Part shown: piece by piece, positions 10,628-22,038 of the stretch
How the letters are laid out: each line of letters starts with the position of its first letter
Position numbering within the stretch: position 1 is the stretch's first letter
Origin: Allodiplogaster sudhausi
Taxonomy: Eukaryota; Nematoda; Chromadorea; Rhabditida; Diplogasteridae
NCBI GenBank assembly: GCA_945643635.1
Contig: CALZFC010000090.1
Coordinates: 1,137,001 to 1,201,000 of the forward strand
Length of the DNA stretch: 64,000 bases
Reading direction: 5' to 3'
Translations under genes and position numbers: made by a program
Notes under the pieces: generated by a model
What the model was told of the DNA's origin: nothing
What the model saw: only the letters and a program-made list of their open reading frames with translations
Databases searched by the model: none

Positions 10628-11776
10628 CCGCGCCTTTAATCTGTCTAAAGTTTGAAACATGTTCAAAACGATCTTGTTTGAAACATGTTCGAAACAAAAG
10701 AATTGGCAGTGTTCCAGCCTATCTTAATACACATGGATTCCGAACATGTATCCAGCTTGTGATCACTTTATCGCTTGTGTGCACTTCCTGTTTCGAACTT
10801 CTGAAGTGGTCACTTGGTCAGAACAAGCACGAAAATGTAGAGACAACGCAAAGATGGAGACGCAGGTTGTGGCGACCAAAAGCTGCTCCGGTGTGCTTTT
10901 GCTCGTCACCAACGAAATAGCACAGGGCAGAGAAAAAAAGATGTCGCCGCTCGCTGCCTGCCTCACCCCCCCCCCCCTCGAGCCTGCGACACGCGAGATC
11001 GCCGAGCCCGCGGAAGCACCGCCCCACTCGCTCATTGGCCCATTTCAGGATTCGACCAATAGCGAGCGAGCCAGATAGCGGCGCGGCCGCGTTGCGTATC
11101 TTGGCAAGTTGTCAAACGATATGAAAACATGCAACCATATGTAATCAAAAGTCTTTAATTTAGCATAAAACAGTTGGACAGAGCTCGGAAGTTGCGTCTC
11201 TCTCTACCCCACCTTTTTCTACATATAAAGACGAATTTTTTGAGCTATTTAATGTTGTGTAAAAGTAAGTTTGAACGATTACACTTTAAAAAGAATTTTC
11301 CTCATCCGAAGTCTGAGAAAAAAATATGCCCCAATTGTTTGCATTTCTTTTAAGAAAACCACTTAGAGAGAGCCAAGGTGTTGCGTCTCTCTCTATCCTA
11401 CATTTTTCTAAAGAAAAAGGCGGTTTTTTTGTGCAGTAGAGCCGGGATACAAGAATCCGAAAATATATGCTAAAATGTTTTCTCGTTCATTGTCAGGTAG
11501 GAGAAAATATGTTGGTTTCCGATAGGGCAAAGATTGTGTGCTGCTCCAGCTGGGCCGTTCCCAAGTAGCAGCGTGGTCTCGTGGTAACGTGACTGCGTTG
11601 CAGTTTACAAGTCTATTGTTCGAATCCCCGTGCTAACAAAACATTTGCAGAGGTTTGTTAGAATGTGATGAGCTCCGAATGTTGCCAGCTTGTTCTCAGC
11701 CTGTGACAACAACAACAATGTTCCGAACGAGAGTTCCTAACATGTTTCAAACTTTGGACAGATTAAACGCGCGGCA
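10628..11776. mobile_element. 1.15-kb terminal-inverted-repeat element with pol III-like boxes
   Basis: The left end (GCCGCGCCTTTAATCTGTCT then AAAGTTTGAAACATGTT) matches the right end read on the other strand (GCCGCGCGTTTAATCTGTCC then AAAGTTTGAAACATGTT). Inside lie a duplicated motif GTTGCGTCTCTCTCTA (near 11193 and 11380), a GC-rich patch with a C run (10930-11090), and a tRNA-like segment at 11566-11637. I see no transposase, so it is non-autonomous. Short open frames near 10588-11078 are not convincing. Confidence 0.7.
11566..11637 (+). ncRNA. tRNA-like / SINE-head segment
   Basis: An A-box-like stretch (TGGTCTCGTGGTAACG) is followed at 11618-11628 by a good B box (GTTCGAATCCC). A cloverleaf does not close well: the T stem has several mismatches and the anticodon arm is irregular. 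It is better read as an internal pol III promoter or pseudo-tRNA within the inverted-repeat element than as a working tRNA gene. Confidence 0.4.
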
Positions 11777-11971
11777 GAAAATTTCACACCGTTTCATAAT
11801 ATGATTAATTATTCGATGATTTTTTTTAGAAGTTTACCAACACTGATTACTGCCCATTTTCAATTTCCATGGCATATTTGTCATGGTCGTTAATTTATCA
11901 TGTGAATATCAAGCACAAAACATGTTTATATCCTTGTAAGCCGTGGGAGGGGAGGAAGTAGGAACGAGGCA

Positions 11972-12754
11972 TCACTGACGAGACGCGATGAAGGGGAAGA
12001 AGCTCGCAAGGGTCATGAGGTGGAAGAAGGGCATTCCGGGAGAGGAATTCGCGGCACTCTCAGGTTTGCCAGCGCCTTTGTGTTTCTCAGATTTGTCAGT
12101 GTCTTTGCTCCTCTCATTGTCAGACTTGTCGGCGTCCTGGTTTCTCTCAGATTTGTCGGTGTCCTGGCCTGCCCCGGCGCCGTTGCAGAGGTTCGAAGCG
12201 CAGCAATCCATTTCAGGCTCGCGAGCGAGCTCCACATTCTTTGAGTGTGCATGCGCCGCGATCAGTATCTTCATCGACTGCAAGGAAAAAATGTTTTTCA
12301 AAGTCCGAAGCGAGATGTAAGACAAAAAGAGAAAAAGCTAACCAATTTAAGCTCTTCGCTACATTCTGGCGCACAGATTTTAAGGGTCTCTGGGACTTCG
12401 TTTCCATCCTCGCGGGAATAGGCAGTAATCTGAAAAAGATAGGTTTTTGGCAGATATTCCATATTAGGATATTGCACCGATCGCAAAGTCAATATCTTTT
12501 CACTTCCATCGTTTTGAATATCTGAACATATTTATAATTAAAATATGTACCTGCTTTTGAAATTAGGCTTTAGATATAACTGAAATACATAGCTAAATCT
12601 TCACCGTCATGCAATGTTTGTCTCCTGCAGAACATACGACTTTTTTGAACTCGGCAGACGTATCAGAAGATCCATTGAAGCACTTGAGCGTGTCAACGGT
12701 ACAGACGCCGAGAGCCAAGAGAAACAGAAAGAGACAACCGGCTTGGACAGACAT
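11972..12754 (-). CDS. Ly6-like secreted protein, probably GPI-anchored
   Basis: Three phase-0 exons: 12754-12605, 12429-12343, 12277-11972, giving 180 residues. Residues 1-23 form a signal peptide (MSVQAGCLFLFLLALG). Then comes the Ly6 pattern: LKCFNG, VVCSAGDKHCMT, LKICAPEC and finally MDCCASNLCNG, the hallmark CC-x3-LCN end. A charged linker with repeated DTDKSE/DADKSD units follows, then a C-terminal hydrophobic stretch (GMPFFHLMTLASFFPF) preceded by small residues, as in GPI-attachment signals. The start follows TTTGCAG directly, which could be a spliced-leader acceptor. It lies tail-to-tail with the Ly6-like gene at 6.2-9.6 kb. Role unknown; nematode Ly6 proteins often modulate receptors or membranes. 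Confidence 0.82.
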
Positions 12755-14159
12755 CTGCAAAGAGAGTGGTGCTGGGTGATTCGAGGAACGATATCATAAA
12801 GCAACATCGTCAGAGTGGTAAATGGGCATGAAACATTTAAGGAAAGGTGGATATTTTCGGCGAAGCAACTGGGTCAATGGAGGACAGAAATGAGACAGAA
12901 ATGGCGAACCAATATCTGCGAAACCAGGTGGAAGCGAAGAAACGAAGAATACGACAAATCTGCTGCGGAAGCCACTTTTATACTATTTTGTTTGCACTAA
13001 TTTTTGCATTTTTAAAAATATGGATTATGTGTTATTCATATTATTCATTATTCAAACGAGCTATGGCTTGATTGACTCTATTCAACACGTTTTGTTCTAC
13101 AACTTTAAATTTGCCTATCCTTTGAATATCAAGTCGAAAAGTACTGCAAAAGCCATTCAAATTTTCGATACTTGATAATAATGAAAATCAAATCATGCGA
13201 AATCATCATGAGGAAGAATTTACTGATGTAACAAAAAAAAATCAAATCAGCAATTTCAGCATATTCTGTCTATTCGATGCCAAATGCACACATTTGGCAT
13301 AGAATAATTAGGTCCTAGCATTAAATATGTACATAGAAAGTGAAATATACATAAAAAAAAATAACCAGATTAAGTGCATCTTAACTAACTAATGAATTTT
13401 GAACTTACTATCCTTTCATTGTCGGCGGAGGAACGGAAGGCTTGTCAAGAATAGGTTATATAACTGTTATTCTATTATATTCTATGTCTTTTAACAATTC
13501 ATCTCTGCTTACTATTTTCTTATACATCATACATCTTTCAAGAGTTCTTCTTTGCCTTATATTTTCTCAATAATCATACGTCTTTCAACTGTTCTTCGTG
13601 GCATATTGGTCTAGCTATCTATTTAAGCGCAAGTTACACTTACAAGAATTTAGCGCACTATTCAAATACTTATAATTTTTAAGAGCCACCTATACCGTTC
13701 CGCCATGCATGCATAGTTTTTACTTCGAAGTATGTACATATTACTAGTTCCATTGACAATGAAAAAAAGGTTTACAATGACATAAACAAGACAAGACGAT
13801 ATAAGAACTGAATCAAATTGACGAAGAATTGTGAATAACAAGCAATCGAGTGAATTTGCAAATAATTTTCTTTCAAAGAAGATTCAAATCAAAGAGACAA
13901 AGACAAGAGTCGTGTGTACGGTAGAAGTGCTTCATTTCTCTGTTACTCCCTTACCGAGAAATATCCAAACGCTCGATGACGAAATCAAACCCTTTCTTTC
14001 ACTGCTACTCTCTCATCGAGAGAACGCACGAACAACGACGAGACAACTTTCTTTCTATGTACTCTCTCGAGAAGAGAGAGTGAACAGCAGTCGAGACACC
14101 TGTTGTGGGTGCTACAACAAAATCGCAGACAATTATAAACGATCTCGCTCTCTCACCAT

Positions 14160-14375
14160 CGCACTCTCTCAAGTAGAGATACACTCTAGGTAGAGAGAAG
14201 TTAGAGAAACAAAGTACGATTATTCAAACGAGGCGAAGAGAGACAATCGTTCTCGAGGTCGCACTCTCTCGAGTAGAGATACACTCTACTAGAGTAAATA
14301 GAGAGAGAAACTAGAGAAGCAAAAAACGAATATTCAAACTAAGCGATTATAGACAATTGTCCTTGAGGAGACACA
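14160..14375. repeat. two-copy tandem repeat, unit about 100 bp
   Basis: The unit begins CGCACTCTCTC, continues AGTAGAGATACACTCTA and includes ATTCAAAC. Copy 1 starts at about 14160, copy 2 at about 14260. Copies differ at many positions, so the duplication is not recent. Confidence 0.7.
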
Positions 14376-15564
14376 GACGATCAAAATACGCGATACGCCG
14401 ATCAGAAATTATCCTTTATTCGCGCTCTCCCCACGAATAGAAATGTCATCTATTTAGCTTTGCATGATGTCGTTTAAAAGTAAATACAAGTATCTACATA
14501 TGTGGTGCTAAGAATGCTCAATTTTTTCCCTTTTTTGGGGGAATTCTATGTACATACATACTCTGTGTGATTGCTCTACTTTAATCTGATCCCGGGCCGG
14601 ATGTCAAATGTGTACATATTTAGATGTCAGATTAGTTTGGAGCCAAGATGAAACTATATTTTTTTCTGACATGGCCATTGAGCTATATTTATGGAGCTCA
14701 ATCTTTTTGGAGACTTGGATTTTATACGGGATATTAACGGATTTTGCTGACTATCTTCGCTTCGTCCGAAGTCAAGATGAAACATTTTGTCTGAGATGGC
14801 CTGTCACGAATCTCAGTATAAATCCTCCTAAGGAGGAGTAACCGGAGCAACAAATGGAGAGGGCAAAGTGACCGAAAGACTTGGGAGGCAGATCACAGAA
14901 AGGTTTTACAATGTTGGGACTACAATCACGTTCAAATCTTCTCCTAAAATACACAAAACTTCCTTCACAATACATACCTGAACGTGGTGGTTCGTTGTTA
15001 TTGCTTTCTCCTTCCGATTCATAATGTTTAATTTGTTGTTTAACTAAAATTTTATTTTTTTAAACCTTTGAACTTGCATTTAATTATCTTACGAATGAGT
15101 ATGCTCGACAAAAGTATTCTTCCAAGTATTCTGTGATAAGAGATTATTGTTAAATTGACGCAACGAGCAACAGACCTTAATACTGAGTGATGGAAAAAAA
15201 ATCTCCTAGGAAAAAATTGCGAACATATTACTGAGTTTTTGAAAGTCTAATAAAAGCAGGCAAAATCTCTCCATTTTCTTTGAATGCATCGATTGTGAGA
15301 CACGACATCTTTTATACAATAAAGTAACTCGTTTTCAGGGATTCGTAAAGATCGACAACTACACTCAAGGAGATTTATCCTGGTCATTAGCGCGGATAAG
15401 TCTCTCGATTTTCAAATCATGAAATAGAATCCAGGGCGTTTGCGCCCAAGTGAAATGAAAACAATTAATTCCTCTCCCCTCCCCACCTCAACATCATCCG
15501 ATATTTGCAAGTAGACAAATACATGTATGTACATTACAGTTATTATAAGCAAATACAAAATCTC

Positions 15565-15690
15565 TATGAGATGGCTGAAATTGTAGTAGTCATTTTGAAA
15601 ATCTGATCTCGCTTCCATTATTCTCTTCATTCAGTTCCATATTTGTCACAGAAGTCGGTCGAGATTGAGATGTCATAAAAAAATAAACCT
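15565..15690. repeat. dispersed repeat, copy 1 (partner at 19020-19140)
   Basis: A stretch of about 125 bases sharing the order GTCATnTTGAAAATC, TCTCTTCATTC, CACAGAAGTCGG and AGATGTCATAAAAA with 19020-19140 in the same orientation. The two copies flank the MSP gene and its divergent neighbour, so they may mark the edges of an old duplication. Confidence 0.65.
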
Positions 15691-16447
15691 AGACGAGGGG
15701 GAAGCGCGGAATGCATAAAGATGAGTGTGACAGATAGCGAGAAGGAGTGAAAATTAATTATTGTGCCGGCAATTTAAACAACTCGCGAAAGCAAATGCCA
15801 TCCTTGCTTCACGGGGATCGGAAATGATATTTTGTTTGCACAACTGCACGAATAAAAATAATGGTGTTTATTTAGCTCCCGGCCTGGTAGAACACACAAG
15901 CTGTCTGCCATTAGACGAGCTCGAATATATCCAAGTCCTGGGCCTTCTTCGGGGCACCTGTACTTCTTTATCACGACATAATCACGCGATATAAAAGTTA
16001 TATTAGTATTCCCCGCGTCAAGAAACCCCAGTCAGTGTAGCGGTTTCTAAGAAGTTTGGAGTGAAAAATATTTTTTGATGACAAATTGTCATAACTTTTT
16101 TTTCGACAGAATTATGCAAAATGTTGTTATATTCGTGTTTCTCGTACACATAAACCCCCTGAGTTGAAATTGGAGAAAACAAATTTTTGAAAAAAAATTT
16201 TCTTCTACTGGAGAAGGAGTAACTGAATAGTACCAGAAATTTCTTCTTCCCAGACATTTTTCTAGCAATCTTGTTTACCCTGTCAAGATTTCTTATTTTT
16301 TTTAACGTTATATGGTTTTTTATTTATTTATTGATATTTCCGCTTCTTTTTCAAACAAGATAATAACATTTTATCACAAAGTCTCTCTTGAACTCGGCTG
16401 TTATTTACTTTCCACTTCGATTAGTGTCCTGCGACGACTTTGATAGG

Positions 16448-17185
16448 CTATAGAATGTAATTGTTAGAAGACGAAAAATTCACTGCTTTATTTGACTTAA
16501 AGATGGAGAGTGCAATGCGAGAAGGATAGAAGAGGACGGATGGCTCAGGGTTGTACTCGATGGGGAGGTTCTTGCGGCGGACCATGCCGTCGCCCTGGAA
16601 CCACTCGCGGCGGAACTGCTCGGCGGCGCCGTCCGGGGTGTTGGTCCACTCTATGGTGATGCGGTCGTTGTTGGTGTCCTACTGGAAATTAAAATGATTT
16701 TTATGATATAGAATTAAGATTTTTATTTTATTCCATTTGGATTTAACATCATGTTATATTAATGCTAAGACTATTCCTAACCATAAGGAAGCTACTCTTC
16801 CAGATAAGAATATAACCTGGCCATAGGCGAAGGCATCGCAGGAGACAGCAACGAGGACGGGCTCCTTGGGGTCGAGGACACCGCTCGCGGGGTCGACTCC
16901 CAGACGCTTCATGTTGGTGGTCTTGAAGGCCCAGCCGATGCGGCGGGCGGAGCTGTTGATCACCTGTAATTAATATAATATAAGATAGAACAGGGGAGTG
17001 CAATTGTTCGGAGGATTGCAGATGATATTAAAAGTGATGGCCTTGTAGGGGAATTGTTTACAGAAATAGGTCACAAAGAAACCAACCTTGATGTGGTAGG
17101 TGTGCTTGTCGTCGTAGGGCGCGTTGAAGACGACCTTGGAGTTGGGCTGAGTGGCGATGTCGCCGGGGGGAACGGACTGGGCCAT
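16448..17185 (-). CDS. msp: major sperm protein with altered C-terminus
   Basis: MSP is the nematode sperm cytoskeletal protein: it polymerises to drive crawling and acts as an oocyte-maturation signal. Exons: 17185-17087 ([20 protein letters not shown]...), 16963-16817 ([20 protein letters not shown]...[15 protein letters not shown]) and 16678-16448 ([20 protein letters not shown]..., [20 protein letters not shown] then YNP). Phases are all 0. Two oddities. The usual Glu at the exon 2/3 junction (GQ-E-DTNND) is replaced: the base triplet after CAG is TAG, so either the acceptor has slipped three bases (TAG used as acceptor, Glu lost) or there is a nonsense codon. And the usual stop after IEYNP is absent; the frame continues 32 residues to TAG at 16450-16448, through an AATAAA. 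The predicted length is 158 against the usual 126-127. A TATA-like GTATAAAAGG lies upstream near 17256. Confidence 0.93.
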
Positions 17186-17686
17186 TTCAGCAGGAGAGAA
17201 GGCGCAGGAAACACAGCCGGAGACTGATGGAGAACCATTCGACTCGGCCCTTTTATACTGCAACTTGGATATGTAATGCAAATATGATTTATTGACGACA
17301 AATTTTTTTGCATATTCAATAGTTTTACAAAAATCGAATTTAAAGGATAAAAATGAAATTACTATTTACTAGAATTGAGAATGCAAATATGAGGCTAATT
17401 TATTGATTCTAAAAATTTTTTTATGAGACAATAAGCATATGTATAGTTTTATTCATGATATTCATGAAAACGACTATCGTAAAACTCCTTCCATAAGTAT
17501 GTAAGAAGTTGTGTATGTATATTTCTACAAAAATCGATTATAAAGGATAAAGAATCCGTGCAAAAATGAAAGGCCAAGTCAACTTTGAGTTCAATAAAGG
17601 ACATGATTACTTGTCGCAATTGTGAAAACAGGGAGAAGTGCGGAAAGTGCATAGTTGGAGAGTATAAAAAGGCTGGAAGTGGAAAA
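17186..17686. promoter_or_regulatory. shared divergent promoter region
   Basis: This roughly 500-base gap separates the MSP start (minus) from the start of the unrecognised gene (plus). Near each end is a TATA-like element on the matching strand: GCAGTATAAAAGGG on the minus strand about 70 bases above the MSP start, and AGTATAAAAAGG at about 17660-17671 just above the plus-strand start. The second is so close to the ATG (about 16-25 bases) that the true start could lie elsewhere. Co-expression in the male germ line is an inference only. Confidence 0.45.
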
Positions 17687-18495
17687 ATGGAATCATTTCT
17701 ATCGACCGGGAAGAAGAAGAGGAGGGAGGATGAGCAGCCAGAAGACCCCGACCGCGACGCTTCTCGTCGTCAACGCTGCCGTCAACTTGTTAGTCAATGA
17801 GTAGTGAGAGAGTACAGTATACTTGAGTATTCTGTTCACTCTTTCTCGCCCTTCTCGCACTTAATACCTGATTGTGAGCTTTCTTTGAGGCTTGATCGGA
17901 AGCAGCCACTTTTCCACGTCAGGCTAGAAAAGCCGGAATTGCTCAATAGCATTCACAAGAAGGAGGCCCCTGCCCCGCTGCGCCGTGGCCAGCTGTCGCT
18001 CTGGTTTATCGCGCGCTCCTCCACGGGGACGCATTCGGCGACGAAGAAGCTTCTCGTCAGAGTTTCCGATTGGCAAAGTGCCAACTGCTTTGTAAATGGA
18101 GAATGATATAAAATAACATAAAAAGAAAGTAAAATGCTTGCAGGTGGATTTCCACAGCTGCCTGAAAGACGAAATGACGGGCCACATCGTTGGCCGTGAT
18201 GCCGACAAGGACGAGAGGCTCCGGAAGTGGCTCGAGCTTGGCAGGTCCATGGCTGCCTCGTACTCGTCGATGGTCGACGTCAAGTCCGCTCTGAACAAGG
18301 TGGGGCTCTTCTTCTTTCTCTCTCTCTCTCTCGCCTTCTCTTTCTCTCTCTCTCTCTTTCTCTCCCTCAATCTCTGCTATCTTACAGGAGATAAACAAGG
18401 AAGTCTCAGCCGGCACTCCCCCAGCGGCAGCCGCTTCCCGAGAGGTGCGCCGGTTCTTCCAAGTCTTCCTCGATGTAAAGAGCCTCTTCGATTAA
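17687..18495 (+). CDS. unrecognised 192-residue protein divergent from MSP
   Basis: Four phase-0 exons: 17687-17788, 17879-18091 (acceptor GAG), 18144-18299, 18388-18495. The start (MESFLSTGKKKRREDE) opens a short basic/acidic head. Exon 2 is a mixed segment with LFHVRLEKPELL and LSLWFIARSS, possibly beta-rich. Exons 3-4 are helical (DERLRKWLELGRSMAASYSS, VRRFFQVFLDVKSLFD). I do not recognise the family. A (CT)n tract fills the last intron just before its acceptor. AATAAA at 18618-18623 could end the transcript. It shares its upstream region with the MSP gene. An in-frame upstream ATG at 17603 would add a CxxC...CxxC stretch, but it lies above the TATA-like element. Confidence 0.65.
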
Positions 18496-19287
18496 TCGCA
18501 CAACGGCGCCCAGATGCTCTTCAAGTAAACGCTCTCGCTTCATCTCGTCTGCGCCTCACCCTCCTGCCTCATTCCCTTACTAACACACACACTTCTCGAT
18601 TAACCTTCATCTATATGAATAAAGCATTATCTGCTTTACTTTGAAAAAATTTATATTTTCAAAGAACGTCACAAATCACCTTTTTAAACTATGTATGATT
18701 TGTTTATATTGCGTGCCGAATTCTGAGTGAGCCCCCACATTTCCATACCAAAGTTTCTATTACTCTCCGTTAACATTGTTTTTCTAAATCATAAGAAAAA
18801 TATGCAAAAATCAAAGAGAATAGCATGAAAATATCCGAGGATAATTCAATATAATTATGAAAAGCCCGAAGAGTACTGAGAAATTTTGGACAACAATTTG
18901 CATTTCAAATTGGAAGATGCTCTTTATATTTGTTGAACTCGCGCAGTTCAAAGCGCGACCATCAGAAAGTTGGCGTTTAAAATTGAATAACTTTTTCAGA
19001 ATGTCATTACAAATATTCTGTGAGATTGATGAAATTGTTGCAGTCATCTTGAAAATCCGATCTTACTTCCGTTATTTCTCTTCATTCGGTGCTTCATTTG
19101 CCACAGAAGTCGGGCGTAATTAAGATGTCATAAAAATAAACCGATAGCTCGTTAAATGATCAACAACTCTGCCCATCGCAATCTGCTGAGCCTTCAAGAG
19201 CATGAACAAGAAGCGCATAAAAGAAGCATCATGCTTTAAAAGTATAGACAAGACTGAAGTTTTTTTTAGAATAATTTATATATATAT

Positions 19288-19331
<44 letters not shown>

Positions 19332-21679
19332 TACCAATCAATGGCAATGGGTCAATTCTATGTCGGCTATGGGCCAAGTGGAATATCTCGCTGTGGAACA
19401 CTTCTCAGACAAATCACATATCAATATGAGATCCTTGAATTTTTCTTTACTAATCCCGCTAAACAAATCTTTAAAAATGTAGCTAAAAAATGCAGCAAAA
19501 GATTTGCTCCGCTTGGTGTTCGAACTAGCGACACACGAAGTATTATGTGATAAAGCAGCATTTATATCACCGCATGTCATGAAAAAGCTAATCACAGAAA
19601 TTTTCAAGATTTTTTCCACGGGAATAGTGAAGAAAAATTCATGGATCAAGCTGAAAAAGTTTTCCTCAGCGAGATATTCGACTTGGCCCATTTGGCCGCG
19701 GCCGCCATAGCCGACATAGGATTGACCCCTCGCCGTTGAGCTTTACAGTACATATACTTATTGTGAATTTTGTCTGAAGAACCAATTGATGAAAGCGACC
19801 ATTTTTACAAAAGCCAAAATTGTATTGGAAGGAGGCCTGGACAACAATGAACTGTGGCACTCTTTGGTTCATCTTTTATCTACTACTTGAATATTTGTAT
19901 TTTATTTTGAGGGGATAGATCGAGTCAAAATTATTGCGAGAGTGCTTTTAAATATTTTTCTCACAATCTTATTTACACGTTGAAGACTTCTTGCTTTAAC
20001 TCATTTTGAATGGCTTTTTCACAAATTACCCACAATTGGCTTTTTCTTGTTTTCATGCCAAATACATACATACGCCTACCTCCTTCAGTAAATTAATCTT
20101 CATAGAACTCGCCGACTATTTACATTCATTTTTCATATTCTGATGATCAACACTTTTGCTCGCCAATAAATTGATCACTTTATGCTCCACGCTTCCTAAC
20201 TATAAGCTGCGTTCTATGGTTGTATCTTCACCAGACGACGAGCTGAATCGAATCGTTTTGGAATCTATTGATTCCTTGGCTAGCGTGATAAATACAATTG
20301 AAGTTATCGGTTCTTAAGATATTTTTCTTTGCGACTCATGGGGCCGAGAAGCAGAACCCTACACTTTCCGTGTCGCACCTATTTTACGCTGAGCGCTGGG
20401 GACTTAGAAGAGATCTGGGGCTTCTGGAGTGCTCGTAAAGCGTAAAACGTAGAGACCATTTATAAAAGTTGCTCAAGCCCCTAGAATAGTCGTACTAACA
20501 ATAAGCATTCTCGAACAATAACAATTACAACATGAATTTTCTATGTATGTACATGATGAAATTGAAAGAATAATGTTCAAAGTCGGTTTCTGGTCTGACA
20601 AAAGTAGAAGAGCTTCATGGAATAAGAGAATGGTGGCTTTCCGCAAAGCCTACTACTTTTCACTTATGTACATATAACTGCCAACAGGATTTTTAAGAAA
20701 AAAAAAGGGTTCTTGGAACCGAATTTATTAAAATGATTTAAAGAAATATTTTCAAAACATGTTTGGCATCCGTGAGATTTCTTCACAACAGTTGTCGTCC
20801 GTAAACTCTCCAAAGGAAACATTTCGATGGGTCAGACAAGATTTCTCTTACATTTCCAAGGGAGAAAGCATCGACAACAGAGTTGCCGAAGCACATTCCC
20901 CTTCTGATTCGCCTTTACACCATCATTCCCACCGAGCGGGTGGCGAACCCGGGCGCGCTGTACCACTGGTATAGCGTACTACCAATCCACCACGCAGCTG
21001 CTATAGCGACAGCAGTTCACCTCGTACATAAATGTACACCGTTTTTCTACTATTATTGTGTTTGAAGTCCTCAAACCTGGGTAATTAAACTTTAACCAAA
21101 TAATACAAACAATTAAAATCGACAGAAAATGTGCCTTCAAGTCAGTTCTTCCAGCAGTTAAAAAATACTAGAACGCTTTCTCGGGCAACAATAGTTTTCA
21201 AATAAAACATCATCTCTAGAGAGAATGAAGGTTAAAGAGAAATAAAGAGAAAAAGGAGCGGAAACGAATATGACTTATGTCTGGAATTGGCAAGAACTTA
21301 TCACAATAGAAAGGGGAAAGAAAATGACTATCTTTCCTAATATTTCAGTGCATTCGGCCTCTGAGCACTGTAACGACAATTTTAGCTAATCTAGTTTCAT
21401 TTCCCGAACTCTAAACTTTTGCAGATAATATATTTTAAAGTAAATTCATTGACAATAAAAAATAAGTTTTTTATTTCTATTTTTATCATGATAGAAAGTA
21501 CATGTGAACTTTTGGCGAAAATTATCATACTCAGCTTTCGTCACGTGCAATGTCAAATGACCTCTCCCTCCCTCTCCTTTTCATTCTTCCGCGCTCTCCC
21601 CTCCAACTTCATTTCGTCCCTTCGCCTCCGCTCGCGTGCGGTCGACTTCTCTTTCGCTCTCCTTTCCCTGCCTCTCTTC
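18496..21679. other. no firm gene; inverted repeat and possible lone exon
   Basis: Mostly AT-rich. It holds copy 2 of the dispersed repeat (19020-19140), a (TA)n run and an inverted repeat (19335-19735). A GC-richer patch at 20880-20973 is open on the plus strand and also on the minus, ending in a TGG-TAT segment; it may be an isolated exon but I cannot connect it to anything. CT-rich coding-like sequence at 21549-21679 is probably the 5' UTR of the transporter. Confidence 0.45.
19335..19735. repeat. inverted repeat with about 65-bp arms
   Basis: The left arm (19346-19395: GGTCAATTCTATGTCGGCTA then GGGCCAAGTNGAATATCTCG) is found inverted at 19668-19728, where an extra GCGGCCGCGGCC patch is present. 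The spacer is about 270 bases and AT-rich. The minus-strand open frame across it is a by-product. It could fold as a hairpin or be a fold-back element. Confidence 0.6.
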
Positions 21680-22006
21680 ATGGATTCTGCTTCCTCCTCT
21701 CAGCCTTCGCCACTGCCGCCTCCTCAGAATGACCCCGTCATCTACAAAGTCTACCCGATGCGGTTCGTTTATTAAAATAACTATTTATAATACTAATTCA
21801 TTGCTTTTTTTCTTAAAAAAAAACTAATAATTATCCCAAATGCTTTGAAATTTCAACATATTGAGTCAAATCAAATCACTTTTTTTCAGCTGGTTCATCA
21901 TCACTATCGTCAGCCTTCTGTCCATTTCCAATCAAACGGTAAGTGTTTGTTTGCTTCTCTCTCTCTCCATCTCTCACTATCTCTCACTCTCTTACTCTCT
22001 TTCTAG

Positions 22007-22038
<32 letters not shown>

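Larger units (their letters stand above)
12755..16447. other. 3.7-kb stretch without a supported gene
   Basis: AT-rich, with scattered short open frames but no splice-consistent exon chain. It contains a tandem repeat (14160-14375), a run of CTCTC/GAGAG-rich sequence around 13950-14100 and a copy of a dispersed repeat (about 15565-15690). A GC-richer patch at 15761-15960 has open frames on both strands but nothing recognisable. Confidence 0.5.

Noticed and set aside
11566..11637. A functional tRNA gene
   Set aside because: A and B boxes are present, but the T and anticodon stems do not pair properly and it lies inside a repeat element.
12815..13071. Plus-strand open frame upstream of the second Ly6-like gene
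   Set aside because: No motif, weak composition, and it lies in the likely promoter of the minus-strand gene.
17603..17686. Upstream start at 17603 adding a CxxC...CxxC stretch to the 17.7-kb gene
   Set aside because: The stretch overlaps a TATA-like element and is AT-rich, so it looks like promoter; the spacing to the later ATG is tight, so some doubt remains.
19338..19691. 118-residue open frames on both strands
   Set aside because: They arise from the inverted repeat and its AT-rich spacer; no motif or splice context.
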